Shown: one piece after another, positions 29,102 through 39,848 of the stretch | How the letters are laid out: each line of letters opens with the position of its first letter | Position numbering within the stretch: position 1 is the stretch's first letter | Source: Bradyrhizobium sp. CCBAU 51627 | GTDB lineage: Bacteria; Pseudomonadota; Alphaproteobacteria; Rhizobiales; Xanthobacteraceae | DNA: 64,000 nucleotides | Reading direction: 5' to 3' | Assembly: GCF_028128765.1 (NCBI RefSeq) | Contig: NZ_LBJG01000092.1 | Location: 124,001 to 188,000, forward strand | The notes under the pieces: model-generated | What the model was told of the DNA's origin: nothing | Databases searched by the model: none | The model's input: only the letters and a program-made list of their open reading frames with translations | Translations under genes and position numbers: made by a program

Positions 29102-31774
29102 ATGTATAGTATCAGCAGACTTAAACTTTCAGCCCCTCAGTTGACCTTGGGCAGCATAACGCTAGCCGCGGTCACACTGACTTGCTTGTACTTTCACGCG
29201 CATTTCGCTGCCACGGCGTTCGCCTATTTGTTAGTAGTCTTACTATTTTCGTTGATGGGCAGCTTCATCGCGTCATCCGCGCTTTGCATCGTGGCAATCG
29301 CTGCTCTCGCTTACTACTTTGCCCCGCCGGCGTTCAGTCTGCGAATCGATGATCCCCGCGATGTTTCTGTGGTTGTTGCATTCTTTATTGTCTCGATTGT
29401 GGGAACGCACCTGATTGGAAAACTCCGCCAGGAACGAGAGGCTGCGCGCGTGGCTGCGGCCAAGCTTCAGCGAAGTGCGACGGATTTGGAGGATCGTGAA
29501 AAACGGTGGCGCGCAATCTTCGAGCACAATCCGGCCATGTACTTCATGGTCGATGAAGCCGGCATTGTCCTCAACGTCAATACGTTCGGCGCGACACAAC
29601 TGGGATACGCTTGTGCAGAACTGATCGACCAATCAGTGCTCGGCATATTTCTTGAGGAGGATCGTGCATTTGTCCGTAAATGCATTCGGGCGTGTTTTGA
29701 GGATGTTGGACAATCCCGCACTTGGGACGTCCGGAAAGTGAGGAAGGACGGCTCTGTTTTGTGGGTACGTGAACACGCCAAGGCCATGCTTTGGGCCGAC
29801 GAGCGCCCCGTCGCCCTAATAGCCTGCGAAGATATCACGCAGCGCAAGCAGACCGAGCTTGCACTGCAGCGGAGCGAAGCGCATTTGGCTCAGGCGCAGG
29901 AGCTGAGTCATACAGGCAGCTTCAGCTGGAACCCCACTACGGGCGAGGCCTTCTGGTCCAAAGAAACATTTCGGATTTTCCAATTAGACCCTCAGACAGT
30001 GCCGCCGGGGCCGCAGCTCGTCGTTGAGCGCACGCATCCAGATGATAGGGCTTCGGTTAGAGAAATTATCGATCGCGCGATGCGAGACCCGAGCGATTTC
30101 GAGCACGAGTACCGGCTTCTGCTACCGGACGGCTCGGTAAAGCACATTCATGCGCAGGCACGAGCCACGAGGACAGCCTCTGGTGACATCGAGTTTGTTG
30201 GGGCAGCCACGGATATTACGGCGGCGAGGCGAGCAGAGCAGCAGCTGCGCCGCAGCGAGGCCTATCTGGCCGAGGCCCAGCATCTCACTCACACAGGCAG
30301 CTGGTCTTGGGACGTCTACGGTCTAGATTTCGTGTATCGCTCCGCCGAGGTCGATCGTCTGTTTGGCTTTAGCCCGCAAGAGCCGGTATCGATCGAGACC
30401 ATTCGATCGCGCATCCATCCGGACGACTTGCCGCGGCTACAGGAGGTGCAGCGGCAGGCGATTGAACACGTGGAAGAACGGTTCGAGTATGATTTTCGTA
30501 TTCTTCTGCCAGATGGCGGGATGAGGCGCATACACTCCGTTGCACACGTTGTCCTCGGCAGCGATGGTAATGTCAGCGAGCTGATCGGAACACATATGGA
30601 TGTCACCGAGCAGCATGCAGCTAGGGAACGCCTGGAAAACACCCTTGTCGCGCTGCGCGAAAGCGAGCAGCGCTTTCGCGACTACGCCGAGACAGCTTCC
30701 GACTGGCTCTGGGAGACCGGGCCAGATCATCGGGTCACTCACTTGTCCGAGCACACCAGCGCTGCGGGAATTTTGGCGACAGGAGTGATGGGCCTGCTTC
30801 GCTGGGACATTGCGTGCGACATGGAAGAAGAACCCGAGAAGTGGCATCAGCATCGGGCGACGTTGCAGGCGCATCTGCCGTTTCGGGATCTCATCTACCG
30901 TACCGTGAATCGGACGGGATCTCCGATCTATGTCCGCACGAGTGGAAAGCCATTCTTCGACGGAAACGGAACTTTTCTGGGCTATCGTGGCGTCAGCACT
31001 GACATAACGGCTCTCATTCGCGCTGATCAGGCCGAACAAGAGCTGCGAAAGGCACAAGCGGAGCTTGCACATGTGACGCGTGTAACGACGCTAGGAGAAC
31101 TGACGACTTCCATCGCTCACGAGATAAACCAACCACTCGCCGCTATTCTCAACAACGCCGATGCGTGCCTCGGCTGGATGGCTCGGGAAACTCCTGATCT
31201 TGCCGCCGCGCGCTCTTCGGTGGAATGGATCATCGAGGACGCAATCCGGGCAAGCGAGGTGATCCGCAGTATTCGCGCGCTCGCGAAGAAGGGCGAGATT
31301 GAGATGGTGCCACTCGACATTAATGAGGTCGTTAGGGACGTCATTGCGCTGGTAACACGAGAGCTGGTGAGCCACCGAGTGACGTTGCGAACCGAGTTGG
31401 CGGCCGCGCTGCCTAGGATCCTCGGTGACCGAATTCAGCTACAACAGGTGATCATCAATCTGGTAATGAACGGAATCGAGGCGATGGACGCAGTTACGGA
31501 CCGGCCGCGCGAACTTCTGATTCAATCATCCAAGGACGATCTGGGGCACGTGCAGCTTGCCGTCGCCGATTGCGGCGTCGGGATCGCCGAGAAGGACGCT
31601 GACCACGTCTTGGATCCCTTCTTCACCACGAAGTCGAGTGGCCTTGGAATGGGCCTTTCGATCTGCCGTTCTATCGTGGAAGCTCATGGAGGACGGCTAT
31701 CGCTTCTCCAGAAAAATGAACCGGGCGCGACCTTCCAGTTTGTCCTGCCCGTGCACAAGGAGGCCCTCCAGTGA
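29102..31774 (+). CDS. nodV: NodV-like hybrid-free sensor histidine kinase, multi-PAS
   Basis: 890 residues, matching the size of B. japonicum NodV, the flavonoid-responsive kinase. The N-terminus has about four membrane segments (residues 15-105, DUF4118-like). Four PAS/PAC modules follow at roughly 130-250, 260-370, 385-500 and 520-645 ([14 protein letters not shown] and DVTEQ junctions). The HisKA box is [13 protein letters not shown] with His near 673, and the ATPase domain has [15 protein letters not shown] and [18 protein letters not shown]. The partner regulator starts within its stop codon. NwsA-type paralogues are the alternative. Confidence 0.8.
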   Translation: MYSISRLKLSAPQLTLGSITLAAVTLTCLYFHAHFAATAFAYLLVVLLFSLMGSFIASSALCIVAIAALAYYFAPPAFSLRIDDPRDVSVVVAFFIVSIVGTHLIGKLRQEREAARVAAAKLQRSATDLEDREKRWRAIFEHNPAMYFMVDEAGIVLNVNTFGATQLGYACAELIDQSVLGIFLEEDRAFVRKCIRACFEDVGQSRTWDVRKVRKDGSVLWVREHAKAMLWADERPVALIACEDITQRKQTELALQRSEAHLAQAQELSHTGSFSWNPTTGEAFWSKETFRIFQLDPQTVPPGPQLVVERTHPDDRASVREIIDRAMRDPSDFEHEYRLLLPDGSVKHIHAQARATRTASGDIEFVGAATDITAARRAEQQLRRSEAYLAEAQHLTHTGSWSWDVYGLDFVYRSAEVDRLFGFSPQEPVSIETIRSRIHPDDLPRLQEVQRQAIEHVEERFEYDFRILLPDGGMRRIHSVAHVVLGSDGNVSELIGTHMDVTEQHAARERLENTLVALRESEQRFRDYAETASDWLWETGPDHRVTHLSEHTSAAGILATGVMGLLRWDIACDMEEEPEKWHQHRATLQAHLPFRDLIYRTVNRTGSPIYVRTSGKPFFDGNGTFLGYRGVSTDITALIRADQAEQELRKAQAELAHVTRVTTLGELTTSIAHEINQPLAAILNNADACLGWMARETPDLAAARSSVEWIIEDAIRASEVIRSIRALAKKGEIEMVPLDINEVVRDVIALVTRELVSHRVTLRTELAAALPRILGDRIQLQQVIINLVMNGIEAMDAVTDRPRELLIQSSKDDLGHVQLAVADCGVGIAEKDADHVLDPFFTTKSSGLGMGLSICRSIVEAHGGRLSLLQKNEPGATFQFVLPVHKEALQ

Positions 31775-32454
31775 CAGGACGATTTGACTCGCCAGGTGAG
31801 GGTAGCAGTGCCGAGGCCTCGACGAAAGCGATGGTCTTTGTCGTTGAGGATGACATCTCCGTGCGCCGCTCGCTTACGAACCTTTTTCAACAGGTAGGGT
31901 TGGAGGTCGTTGCGTTTGGATCGGCCCGTGAAATGCTGCAGAGCACAATTCCGGACGTCACAAGCTGTCTAGTTCTTGATGTCCGGCTGCCAGGCTTGAG
32001 CGGCCTTGACTACCAGACCGAGCTGGCCAGGTTGAACATACACATCCCGATCATTTTCATCACCGGCCATGGCGATATTCCCATGACCGTCAAGGCCATG
32101 AAGGGAGGTGCGGTCGATTTTCTCAGCAAGCCGTTCCGCGATCAGGAACTGCTTGATGCCGTCGTTGCGGCGACCGAACGAGATCGCAAAAGACGGGAAG
32201 CTCAGCGAACGGTCGCGAACCTGCAGTCTCTATTTGAGACCTTAAGTCCGCGCGAGCAGGGAGTGATGAAACTGGTCGCGGCCGGCCTGATGAATAAGCA
32301 GGTAGCCGCCGAACTTGGGCTCGCCGAGATTACGGTGAAGATCTACCGGGGTCACGTAATGAAAAAGATGCGTGCCCGGTCGCTGGCCGACCTGATCAGA
32401 ATAAGCGAGACGCTGGGAATTCGCGTCAATCGTTCCGAACAAACGCAAGTATGA
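31771..32454 (+). CDS. nodW: NodW-like FixJ-family response regulator
   Basis: 227 residues, the size of B. japonicum NodW. The receiver holds [12 protein letters not shown], the phospho-acceptor Asp70 in [12 protein letters not shown], and KPFRDQELL. The LuxR-type DNA-binding domain is [20 protein letters not shown] followed by [20 protein letters not shown]. The GTG start overlaps the nodV stop (GTGA), so the two are translationally coupled. NodW activates nod genes when phosphorylated in response to isoflavones. Confidence 0.82.
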   Translation: MTGRFDSPGEGSSAEASTKAMVFVVEDDISVRRSLTNLFQQVGLEVVAFGSAREMLQSTIPDVTSCLVLDVRLPGLSGLDYQTELARLNIHIPIIFITGHGDIPMTVKAMKGGAVDFLSKPFRDQELLDAVVAATERDRKRREAQRTVANLQSLFETLSPREQGVMKLVAAGLMNKQVAAELGLAEITVKIYRGHVMKKMRARSLADLIRISETLGIRVNRSEQTQV

Positions 32455-32540
32455 TTTTACAATTCCATCACTTAAGCCCACTTTTCGCCGAAAGTGGCTA
32501 GCGCTTTGGCTGCCGCTGTACTGCGTCGGGAGGGCTCATC

Positions 32541-32927
32541 TTGTCCACGCCTTTGATTTCCGTCGTTGACGACGACGTCTCCGTCCGTGCGTCGACAGAA
32601 AACCTTTTGAAATCGCGTGGCTACGTCGTGCGGATATTTGCGTCGGCCGACGCACTCCTGCGGTCGCCGTACTTGAATGAGACATCCTGTGTCATTACCG
32701 ATGTGCAGATGTCAACTATGAGCGGGCTGGAGCTGCTGGCAGAGATGCGGACGCGTGGTTACGACACACCTTTCATTTTCATTACAGCTTTCCCCAACGA
32801 GCGCGCGCGCGCGTCAGCCCTGGAGGCCGGGGCGATTGGCTTCCTCGCCAAGCCATTTGGCAGGCAAGAGCTACTCAAGTGCCTCGACATCGCATTGACG
32901 GCATATGGCGAGCGAGGTGACATCTGA
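32541..32927 (+). CDS. Stand-alone response-regulator receiver
   Basis: 128 residues from a TTG start preceded by GGGAGG: a complete CheY-like receiver (VVDDDVSVRASTENLLKSRG) with acceptor Asp54 in VITDVQMSTMSG and KPFGRQELLKC, but no output domain. It most resembles FixJ/NodW receivers. It lies 86 bases after nodW on the same strand and could act as a phosphate sink or second target of the NodV-like kinase. That role is inference from position. Confidence 0.85.
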   Translation: MSTPLISVVDDDVSVRASTENLLKSRGYVVRIFASADALLRSPYLNETSCVITDVQMSTMSGLELLAEMRTRGYDTPFIFITAFPNERARASALEAGAIGFLAKPFGRQELLKCLDIALTAYGERGDI

Positions 32928-33741
32928 TTCGATCAATCTGCGAGTTCTTGTCCGATCTAAATGCTCGTCGGAACGACGATCACGCACTGAGCAACGTCTT
33001 CGCAGTCGGAACCGCGACTTGCCCGCCCACGCTTTACCGACTATGGGCGCGGCTGCAGAACAACAACCCCGCGAGAGACGGAGGGCACGCCGGCTTGATT
33101 TATTCCAGGTCGGCGCTCAAAGTAATGCTGACCCGGAGCCATCGACGCCCCTCAGCACTTCTTAACTCCATCTGGAGCAGAGCTGTCCCCGAGAGCGCTC
33201 GGCAAGCACGAAATTGGTTGTGCTGAGCCCGACTGCGGTGACGATGAAATGGAGCTTCGCCCAGGACGCCGTTCGTCTTGGTCACCGCTTTTCTGGTGAA
33301 AGAGCTCTGCACGATGCTCGTGCTCACGGCGTCGTTATGTCCGTTGACGCATACCAGCCGTCTTGTCGATCCGGCGCCGCTTCGCTGTGCATTTCCTTGC
33401 CCAACGACTCACGGCAAGCGCCCACGCCGTTACTATTTCGTAGGCCATCTGTAGAGACTTCTGGTCTCTCCGAGCCGTCCAACGTGCTCCGCGCAAACGC
33501 CCGGCCTCGGCGGCCGGGCGCACTTTGGTGGCACCCCAAGCGAGCATTGTCGCAATTGCCTCGCGCGGTGAGCCCCTACTTCCAATACTCAAACAATTAG
33601 CAACCGCTAAGCGAAGGAGCACTGGGGCAGTATTCTGAGCCAACTCAGAGGAACTCTCGGCCGAAACGGCGATAAACACAGAGGAGCCCGGAGCAGGCTA
33701 GTTGGTCTACTCCATCGGGCCAAATCACCGGTGAACCATGG
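32928..33741. other. Intergenic, no gene recognised
   Basis: About 810 bases. Open frames on both strands (33214-33600 plus, 33335-33679 minus) lack any family signature. Confidence 0.45.
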
Positions 33742-34569
33742 TCACATAAAATCATCCTCATAGTCGTATGTTGAGCGGCTCGCTGGGATCTCGGTATCAC
33801 AACCTTCACTGTCGTCATCTTTGGACAGATACAGCGCAGCAGTGCCTTTTCGCTGCCATTTGCCGTCGCTATTCCTTACCCACTTGTCTGACTTCTCTGG
33901 GTCGAGAACCATGTTGTCTGCGTCAACCTCGACGAATCCCATCTTTGCCGCACGGGCTCTTGCTTCCGAATTAGCCGGACGTAAATTGAGCAGCGGCGGC
34001 TGTCTGCCGGGTAGTCGAAGCTGGTGCTCGAGCAGGATATCACCAGCGTTCTCGACAAGCGGATGAACGACTTGAAGATCCACAGTAGAGGTAGTCCCGT
34101 CGCGTCCAGGAAATAGCTTCTTCCACCTTTTGACGTCGAACTCGGTCATGCTGTCGCCGCCTTCCGTTCTTAGAAGTCCGACACTCTTGTTGCCCAATTG
34201 ATAGCTGAAGTATCGCGCATCCTTGGAATCTCGGGTTCTCCCGTAGTCTTTGGCAACTTCTGCAGTTCGCCTTGCCTTGCCGGACACGAAGTCGGAGTAC
34301 TCTTGAGGGTTGTTGGCGATTTTCATGATTTCGTCACCATGATAGGCCGCCGCGGCTTCTCGGAATGACTGACGATTCAACTCTTTTATGGGAGGGCTTG
34401 AAACGAGCGAATACGGTCTTGTTGCCGAAGATGAACTGCTACTGGAACGAGATTCAGCTAAGCTCATATTTGCGAATGCATCCGAAAAGATGTCTGCGTC
34501 CATTTGCTCATCAGTTCCGACAAAGTCAGAGGATTGGAAGTAGGACGAGCTATTGATCCGATTATACAT
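33742..34569 (-). CDS. nopP: NopP, type III secreted nodulation effector
   Basis: 275 residues resembling NopP of rhizobia. It begins MYNRINSSSYFQSSDF, with a serine-rich N-terminal export region (SSSSSSSATR near residue 43). The conserved body includes ARYFSYQLGNKSVGLLRTE, STVDLQVVHPLVENAGDIL, and the acidic tail YDYEDDFM. The middle is related to acetyltransferase folds. NopP is phosphorylated in the host and affects nodulation in a host-specific way. A tts box lies 75 bases upstream, so TtsI should control it. No secretion-machinery genes are in the window. Confidence 0.9.
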   Translation of the reverse strand: MYNRINSSSYFQSSDFVGTDEQMDADIFSDAFANMSLAESRSSSSSSSATRPYSLVSSPPIKELNRQSFREAAAAYHGDEIMKIANNPQEYSDFVSGKARRTAEVAKDYGRTRDSKDARYFSYQLGNKSVGLLRTEGGDSMTEFDVKRWKKLFPGRDGTTSTVDLQVVHPLVENAGDILLEHQLRLPGRQPPLLNLRPANSEARARAAKMGFVEVDADNMVLDPEKSDKWVRNSDGKWQRKGTAALYLSKDDDSEGCDTEIPASRSTYDYEDDFM

Positions 34570-34643
34570 GGCGATTGGTGCTCCCGTCGGACATACATTT
34601 CCGCATCTAGTTTAGGCTTGTTAGGCCCAGCGGCGCTGATAGG

Positions 34644-34668
34644 GAGCCTGACTTACGAAAACCTGACG
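34644..34668 (-). promoter_or_regulatory. tts box (TtsI site) of nopP
   Basis: The minus strand reads CGTCAGGTTTTCGTAAGTCA then GGCTC, close to the consensus CGTCAGCTTNTCGAAAGCTA then AGC. It has the right orientation and distance for nopP. Confidence 0.85.
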
Positions 34669-35893
34669 TGGTCCCCTCAAGTTGGCTTGTCATACGGCTT
34701 TCTTTTGAACGACATGGCGGCACACTCGTGCCATTGGCATTCATCAGCTTTGATCAGAGGCCGCGAACACCTCCGAGGAAGCTCCTCTATTGGGAATTGG
34801 ACGCTGATTGACCTGCTGACGCCAACCGGATTGTACTCTTTTAAAAGTTCCGCCCCGCCGCTTAATATTCGGGTTTTCTTTTCAACGTCAGTGGAGCACG
34901 CGGACCGCCCCCATAGATTGGCCGATTTCCAGACTGACCAACGATATCGCCTGCGCCAGAAAGGTCGTCTAGTTGACTCGTGGAAGCGCGACCCGCGCGT
35001 TCGGCGTCAGCGCTCATTTATCCAAATCCGCATTTTGCCTTCGTCGCGGTTACCCCAGCCGAACCACGGGACGAATGTCAGCCGCTGCGGTTCTAGCTGT
35101 CCAGGCACTTTGTTGCAGTGATAAAGCGCCGCTTCTTCAGAATGCGTGTGTTGCAACCGCGCCCGCGCCCCGGATAGTGGCCAATAGTACTCGCCTGCCG
35201 CATATACAGGGGCGCTGCGTCCTTCCGGTGTGGCGCCCCCTGCACTTGGTTTTGGGCCCTCGACCTTGCGCGGGAATGTCAGGTATCCAACAATCGATCT
35301 GATGACACCTATCAGGTCGGAGGGCCGCGGTGGAACGTGTGGTTCAAGCGGATTGCGTGAACGCTGCCACGCGCGATCGAATCGGCAAACTGGACTGCTA
35401 ATCCTAAGCAATCGTCCCGGGGCCGAAGTGCATGCTCGACGTGCCCGACATCGCGCGGATGCTGGCAATCGGGAAAAGTAAGTTGTCGCGCATGTGCGCT
35501 GCCAGTGAATAAGCTGCGACGGAGCGGCCCGAAGCTGTTGTGCACCGACTTGTTCGTCGCCATCGGCGAGGTGGGAGGATGAGTTAGAGAGTATCTTTTG
35601 TGAACCGAGCTTCGGGCAGATTTGGCCAGATAGCAGGCTGGGTAACCGAGAACCGACTTGGATCTTCCAATTGTCCGTAATTCCCACTTATTATCGACCG
35701 TTCCGCTCAACGACAGGAAGATAACGCTCGCTCCCAGTAGCGCTAGTCGGTTGACGATGATGACGCAAGCAGGGCTGACCCTGCTCATCGAGCTGGATCG
35801 GTCTATGATTGACCTGTTGATACCGGGATCGTTCTCATTCTGAGGTCGCCCACGCCATTAGTGGCCTCAATGCTCCGATATAAAACTGTAGCC
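34669..35893. other. Intergenic with an unidentified coding-like fragment
   Basis: Most of this 1.2-kb stretch has no recognisable gene. The end of a minus-strand frame (35007 to about 35270) reads like real protein: APVYAAGEYYWPLSGARARL, then EEAALYHCNKVPGQ, then TFVPWFGWGNRDEGKMRIWI. Its upstream part does not. It may be the 3' remnant of a deleted gene; I do not know the family. Confidence 0.35.
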
Positions 35894-37720
35894 TCATTCC
35901 ACAGTCACCGATTTTGCTAGATTACGCGGCTGATCCACGTCCGCGCCCCTTACGACGGCGGTATGGTAAGCCAAGAGCTGAACCGGAATGGCATAGAGCA
36001 TCGGCGTAAAGCTTGTGACCATCTCAGGCAGCACAATGGTCATGAGCGTGTCCACCGTCGCTTCCAGAGCACCCTTCGAATCGGTGATCAGGATGATCTT
36101 GCCACCCCGAGCCGCAACTTCTTGCATATTCGAGACGGTCTTCTCGAACACATCGTCATAAGGCGCGATCACCACCACAGGCACGGCCTCATCGATCAGT
36201 GCGATCGGTCCGTGCTTGAGCTCGCCGGCGGCATAACCTTCTGAATGGATATAGGCAATTTCCTTCAGCTTGAGTGCGCCCTCCAACGCCAGGGGAGCCG
36301 ATGTGCCACGACCGAGATAGAGCACGTCCCTTGAATCGGCGATATAACGCGCGAGTTTCTCGATCTGCGGCTCGATCAACAGCGCCGCAGCAATCAACCG
36401 CGGCACTTCGATAAGCTCACGCACGAGCCTTGTTTCATCGATCTCGGACAGCTTACCGCGCTGTTTGCCTGCTGCGACGGCAAGCGCCGCCAATACCATC
36501 AGCTGGCAGATGAATGCCTTGGTGGAAGCGACGCCGATTTCCGGCCCCGCCAGCGTCGGCAGAACGGATTCGCTCTCGCGCGCAATCGTCGACGTCGCGA
36601 CGTTGACCACAGATATCGTGTGCACGCCCTGGTCCTTGGCGTATCGCAACGCAGCTAGCGTGTCAGCGGTTTCGCCCGACTGCGAGATGACGATCGCGAG
36701 ATCGCCACGGCGCAAAGGGGCCTCCCTGTAGCGGAACTCGGACGCTACATCGATCTCGACAGGCAAGCGCGCCAGCCGCTCGAACCAGTATCTGGCGATG
36801 TGCCCGGCATAGCTTGCAGTGCCGCACGCGGTAATAGAGATCCGCTGAATGGATTTAAAGTCAAACGGCAATGTGACCGGCAGGGCGACGCGCTTGGCCG
36901 CCATGTCGACATAATGCGCCAATGTTTTGCCCGCTACTGTCGGCTGCTCGTGGATTTCCTTGGCCATGAAGTGGCGATAATTCGCTTTGTCCACAAGGAG
37001 TGACGATACGCCAGACTTTGATGTTTCCCGCTGGACGACAAATCCGTCTGCGCTATAAATCACGCACGTCGTGCGCGTAAGCACGGCCCAGTCGCCGTCT
37101 TCAAGATAGGTGACGCTGTCGGTCAAAGGCGCGAGCGCGATCGCGTCCGATCCCAGATACACTTCGCCGTCACCATGTCCGATCGCAAGGGGCGACCCCT
37201 TACGCGCACCGATCAAAAGATCGTCGTGGGCTTTGAAAAGGAACGCGAGCGCGAAGGCACCGCGCAGCCGTGGCAGCGACGCTTGTACCGCATCCTGCGG
37301 CGAGTAGCCCCTCTTGAGATAAGAGTCGACGAGATGCGCCACCACCTCCGTGTCTGTCTCTGAGTGAAAATGGGCTCCATTCCGCTCCAGTTCGGCTCGC
37401 AGCTCGCGAAAATTCTCGATGATGCCGTTATGAACGACCGCGACATTTTCCGTCGCATGCGGGTGCGCATTGCTCTCGGTCGGTTTTCCATGAGTCGCCC
37501 AGCGGGTATGACCGATGCCGGTATGACCCAACGGCGGATAATAGCGCAGCTGCTCTTCAAGGTTTCTCAGCTTACCTTCAGCGCGCCGGCGCTCGATACG
37601 GAGAGCTTCGAGCGTCGCGAGGCCTGCGGAGTCATAGCCACGATATTCCAATCGCTTGAGCGACGCGACCAACTGGCCAACGACCGGACCACGCCCCAAA
37701 ATGCCAACAATTCCACACAT
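35894..37720 (-). CDS. nodM: NodM, glucosamine-6-phosphate synthase (symbiotic GlmS)
   Basis: Makes glucosamine-6-phosphate from fructose-6-phosphate and glutamine, feeding UDP-GlcNAc for Nod-factor backbones. 608 residues. It has an N-terminal class II glutamine amidotransferase with Cys2 (MCGIVGILGRGPVVG), GHTRWATHG and the glutamine-binding region SETDTEVV. Two SIS domains follow (SITACGTASYAGHIARYWFE, ISQSGETADTLAAL, YLGRGTSAPLALEGALKLKE), ending KSVTVE. Divergent from noeL-nolK with a 1-kb gap. I call it nodM rather than the housekeeping glmS from its place on the island. Confidence 0.88.
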   Translation of the reverse strand: MCGIVGILGRGPVVGQLVASLKRLEYRGYDSAGLATLEALRIERRRAEGKLRNLEEQLRYYPPLGHTGIGHTRWATHGKPTESNAHPHATENVAVVHNGIIENFRELRAELERNGAHFHSETDTEVVAHLVDSYLKRGYSPQDAVQASLPRLRGAFALAFLFKAHDDLLIGARKGSPLAIGHGDGEVYLGSDAIALAPLTDSVTYLEDGDWAVLTRTTCVIYSADGFVVQRETSKSGVSSLLVDKANYRHFMAKEIHEQPTVAGKTLAHYVDMAAKRVALPVTLPFDFKSIQRISITACGTASYAGHIARYWFERLARLPVEIDVASEFRYREAPLRRGDLAIVISQSGETADTLAALRYAKDQGVHTISVVNVATSTIARESESVLPTLAGPEIGVASTKAFICQLMVLAALAVAAGKQRGKLSEIDETRLVRELIEVPRLIAAALLIEPQIEKLARYIADSRDVLYLGRGTSAPLALEGALKLKEIAYIHSEGYAAGELKHGPIALIDEAVPVVVIAPYDDVFEKTVSNMQEVAARGGKIILITDSKGALEATVDTLMTIVLPEMVTSFTPMLYAIPVQLLAYHTAVVRGADVDQPRNLAKSVTVE

Positions 37721-38762
37721 ATCGGTCGATGCAGCCCAAGTTCAAGGAGCCCGAGGTCCCGCCTACAGGAATCCGATCATGAAATTCGCTTGCCCGATGG
37801 TAACAGGTTTCAGGTTCGGGCCCTTTCGCGGCCGCCTGTATCGCTGCCGCATTCACAAGCGTGAGTTAGACCTCCTTCAGCCATCATCGTTTCGCCCGCT
37901 TACATTCCGCTTTTGGCTGCCGATCGAGTACAAACTGCGCAGCAGCTCTAGCTTGAATTGTTCTGTGCTACCGGAAACATTTTGCCGACGCGGGTTTAAG
38001 AGGCCCATCATACTCGTACCGAGGCAAGTTACGCTCATCGAGATTAGACGACTGGCAGCGAAGCTCTACTGTACGAGCGTAAACTTTCGATATCAAAACG
38101 TTGGAGCATCTATACCAACGTTTACTACTCTTGCTCATCTTGTCTTGCGTTTCTTTCGCTCCACTGCCTGCCGCGAGCTTGATATTGGCAAGAGCGCTGA
38201 TCACAGGCGATGAATCGACCGTCAAGACCGGGGGTTCTGTCCGGAAGTTAACGGTAGGGGTGCTTTCTAGACTAAGAATTGACGTGAGGCTTGACCGTGC
38301 GCTTGCTTGCATCTCGTCATCCGGCAAATGCATCGAAGACTGCGGCCTCAGATCGTTGTCTCCCAAGACGTGACGAGACCAGGCGTATGCTTACTTGCGC
38401 CTGAGGATAGATAGGAACACAGATCGTCAGCTTCTATCTCGTTGGAGATATAGCCTGGACAAGCGCGCCCTTGCGCTCGAAACGGCGATCGCATCCATCT
38501 CGCCTGCTTAGGATCATCGCGGATATAAGAAGATGCGAGCGTTAGTTGACTTCGATGTTTTGAAGATCAATGCGTGGGCACACTCCCGTCCAATCTAAAT
38601 CTATGTATATAGTGTGCTTTCCTACATGATGTGTATCACTGGACCTAACGATCGCTTTCCTCAAATTGCGGGTGGCGGGGGCTTGCGCATCTAGGCGTTG
38701 CCGAGAAAAGGCTCCCACTAGCGTTTCATAGGGCTTTCTTTCCGGCGCAACTACGAGAGACC
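37721..38762. other. Intergenic between nodM and noeL
   Basis: About 1 kb holding two divergent promoters. I found no convincing nod box. A half-match to a tts box at 38424-38450 lacks the second half. Open frames 38101-38373 (plus) and 37968-38366 (minus) have no known signature. Confidence 0.45.
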
Positions 38763-39848
38763 ATGACGGCTCAAGACTCAAAGCGGCGCGTTGCGCTGAT
38801 CACCGGCGTCACCGGGCAGGACGGAGCATATCTCGCCGAGTATTTGCTCGGTCTCGGCTACGACGTGCACGGGATCAAGCGCCGGTCGTCCTCGTTCAAC
38901 ACCGCGCGCGTCGATCATCTCTACCAGGATCCGCATGTCGGCAGCGTGCCGTTCCTGATGCACTATGGCGACATGACGGATTCGACCAATCTGATCCGGC
39001 TGGTGCAGCAGATCCGACCGACCGAGATCTATAACCTGGCCGCCCAGAGCCACGTCCAGGTCAGTTTCGAGAGCCCGGAATACACCGCCAACGCCGACGC
39101 AATCGGCGTTCTGCGCCTTTTGGAAGCGATCCGCATCCTCGGCATGGAAAAGGAGACGCGGTTCTACCAGGCCTCTACCTCGGAGCTTTACGGGCTCGTG
39201 CAAGAGGTGCCGCAGAAGGAAACCACGCCATTCTATCCGCGCTCGCCCTATGGCGTCGCCAAGCTTTATGGTTACTGGATCACGGTGAACTACCGTGAGG
39301 CCTATGGCATTTTCGCCAGCAACGGCATCCTTTTCAACCATGAGAGCCCGACCCGCGGCGAGACCTTCGTGTCGCGCAAGATCACGCGCGCCGTCGCCCG
39401 CATCGAGGTCGGCCTCGATAACACGCTCTATCTCGGCAATCTGGACGCCAAGCGCGACTGGGGTCATGCCCGCGACTATGTCGATGGCATGCACAGGATC
39501 CTGCAGGTCGACGAGCCCGGCGACTTCGTGCTCGCGACCGGCGAGACGCGGTCGGTCCGCGAGTTCGTCGAGGTGGCGTTTGCCGAGGTCGGGCGCAGCA
39601 TCGAATGGCGCGGCAGGGGCGTCGAGGAGGTCGGCGTTGACAAGGCCTCGGGCAAGACCCTGGTGCAGATTGATCCGACCTATTTCCGTCCGACCGAGGT
39701 TGATCTCCTGATCGGTGACGCCAGCAAGGCGCGCGCCAAGCTCGGCTGGGCTCCGAAGATGCCGTTCTCGCAACTGGTGAAGGAAATGGTCGCCAGCGAT
39801 CTCGTCGAAGCCACGCAGGATGCGACCAATGGCAAGCACGTCGTTTGA
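38763..39848 (+). CDS. noeL: NoeL, GDP-mannose 4,6-dehydratase
   Basis: First step from GDP-mannose to GDP-fucose, the donor for fucosylation of Nod factors. 361 residues. The NAD(P)-binding motif is [20 protein letters not shown], and the catalytic Ser/Tyr/Lys are in ASTSELYG and [31 protein letters not shown] is a family signature. The next gene overlaps it by 20 bases. Its codon use is more GC-rich than most of the island, closer to the core genes on the right. The fucosyltransferase gene nodZ is not in this window. Confidence 0.92.
   Translation: MTAQDSKRRVALITGVTGQDGAYLAEYLLGLGYDVHGIKRRSSSFNTARVDHLYQDPHVGSVPFLMHYGDMTDSTNLIRLVQQIRPTEIYNLAAQSHVQVSFESPEYTANADAIGVLRLLEAIRILGMEKETRFYQASTSELYGLVQEVPQKETTPFYPRSPYGVAKLYGYWITVNYREAYGIFASNGILFNHESPTRGETFVSRKITRAVARIEVGLDNTLYLGNLDAKRDWGHARDYVDGMHRILQVDEPGDFVLATGETRSVREFVEVAFAEVGRSIEWRGRGVEEVGVDKASGKTLVQIDPTYFRPTEVDLLIGDASKARAKLGWAPKMPFSQLVKEMVASDLVEATQDATNGKHVV

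Noticed and set aside
38424-38450. tts-box-like TCGTCAGCTT upstream of noeL
   Set aside because: The first ten bases match, but the conserved GAAAG half is absent, and noeL is not a type III gene.
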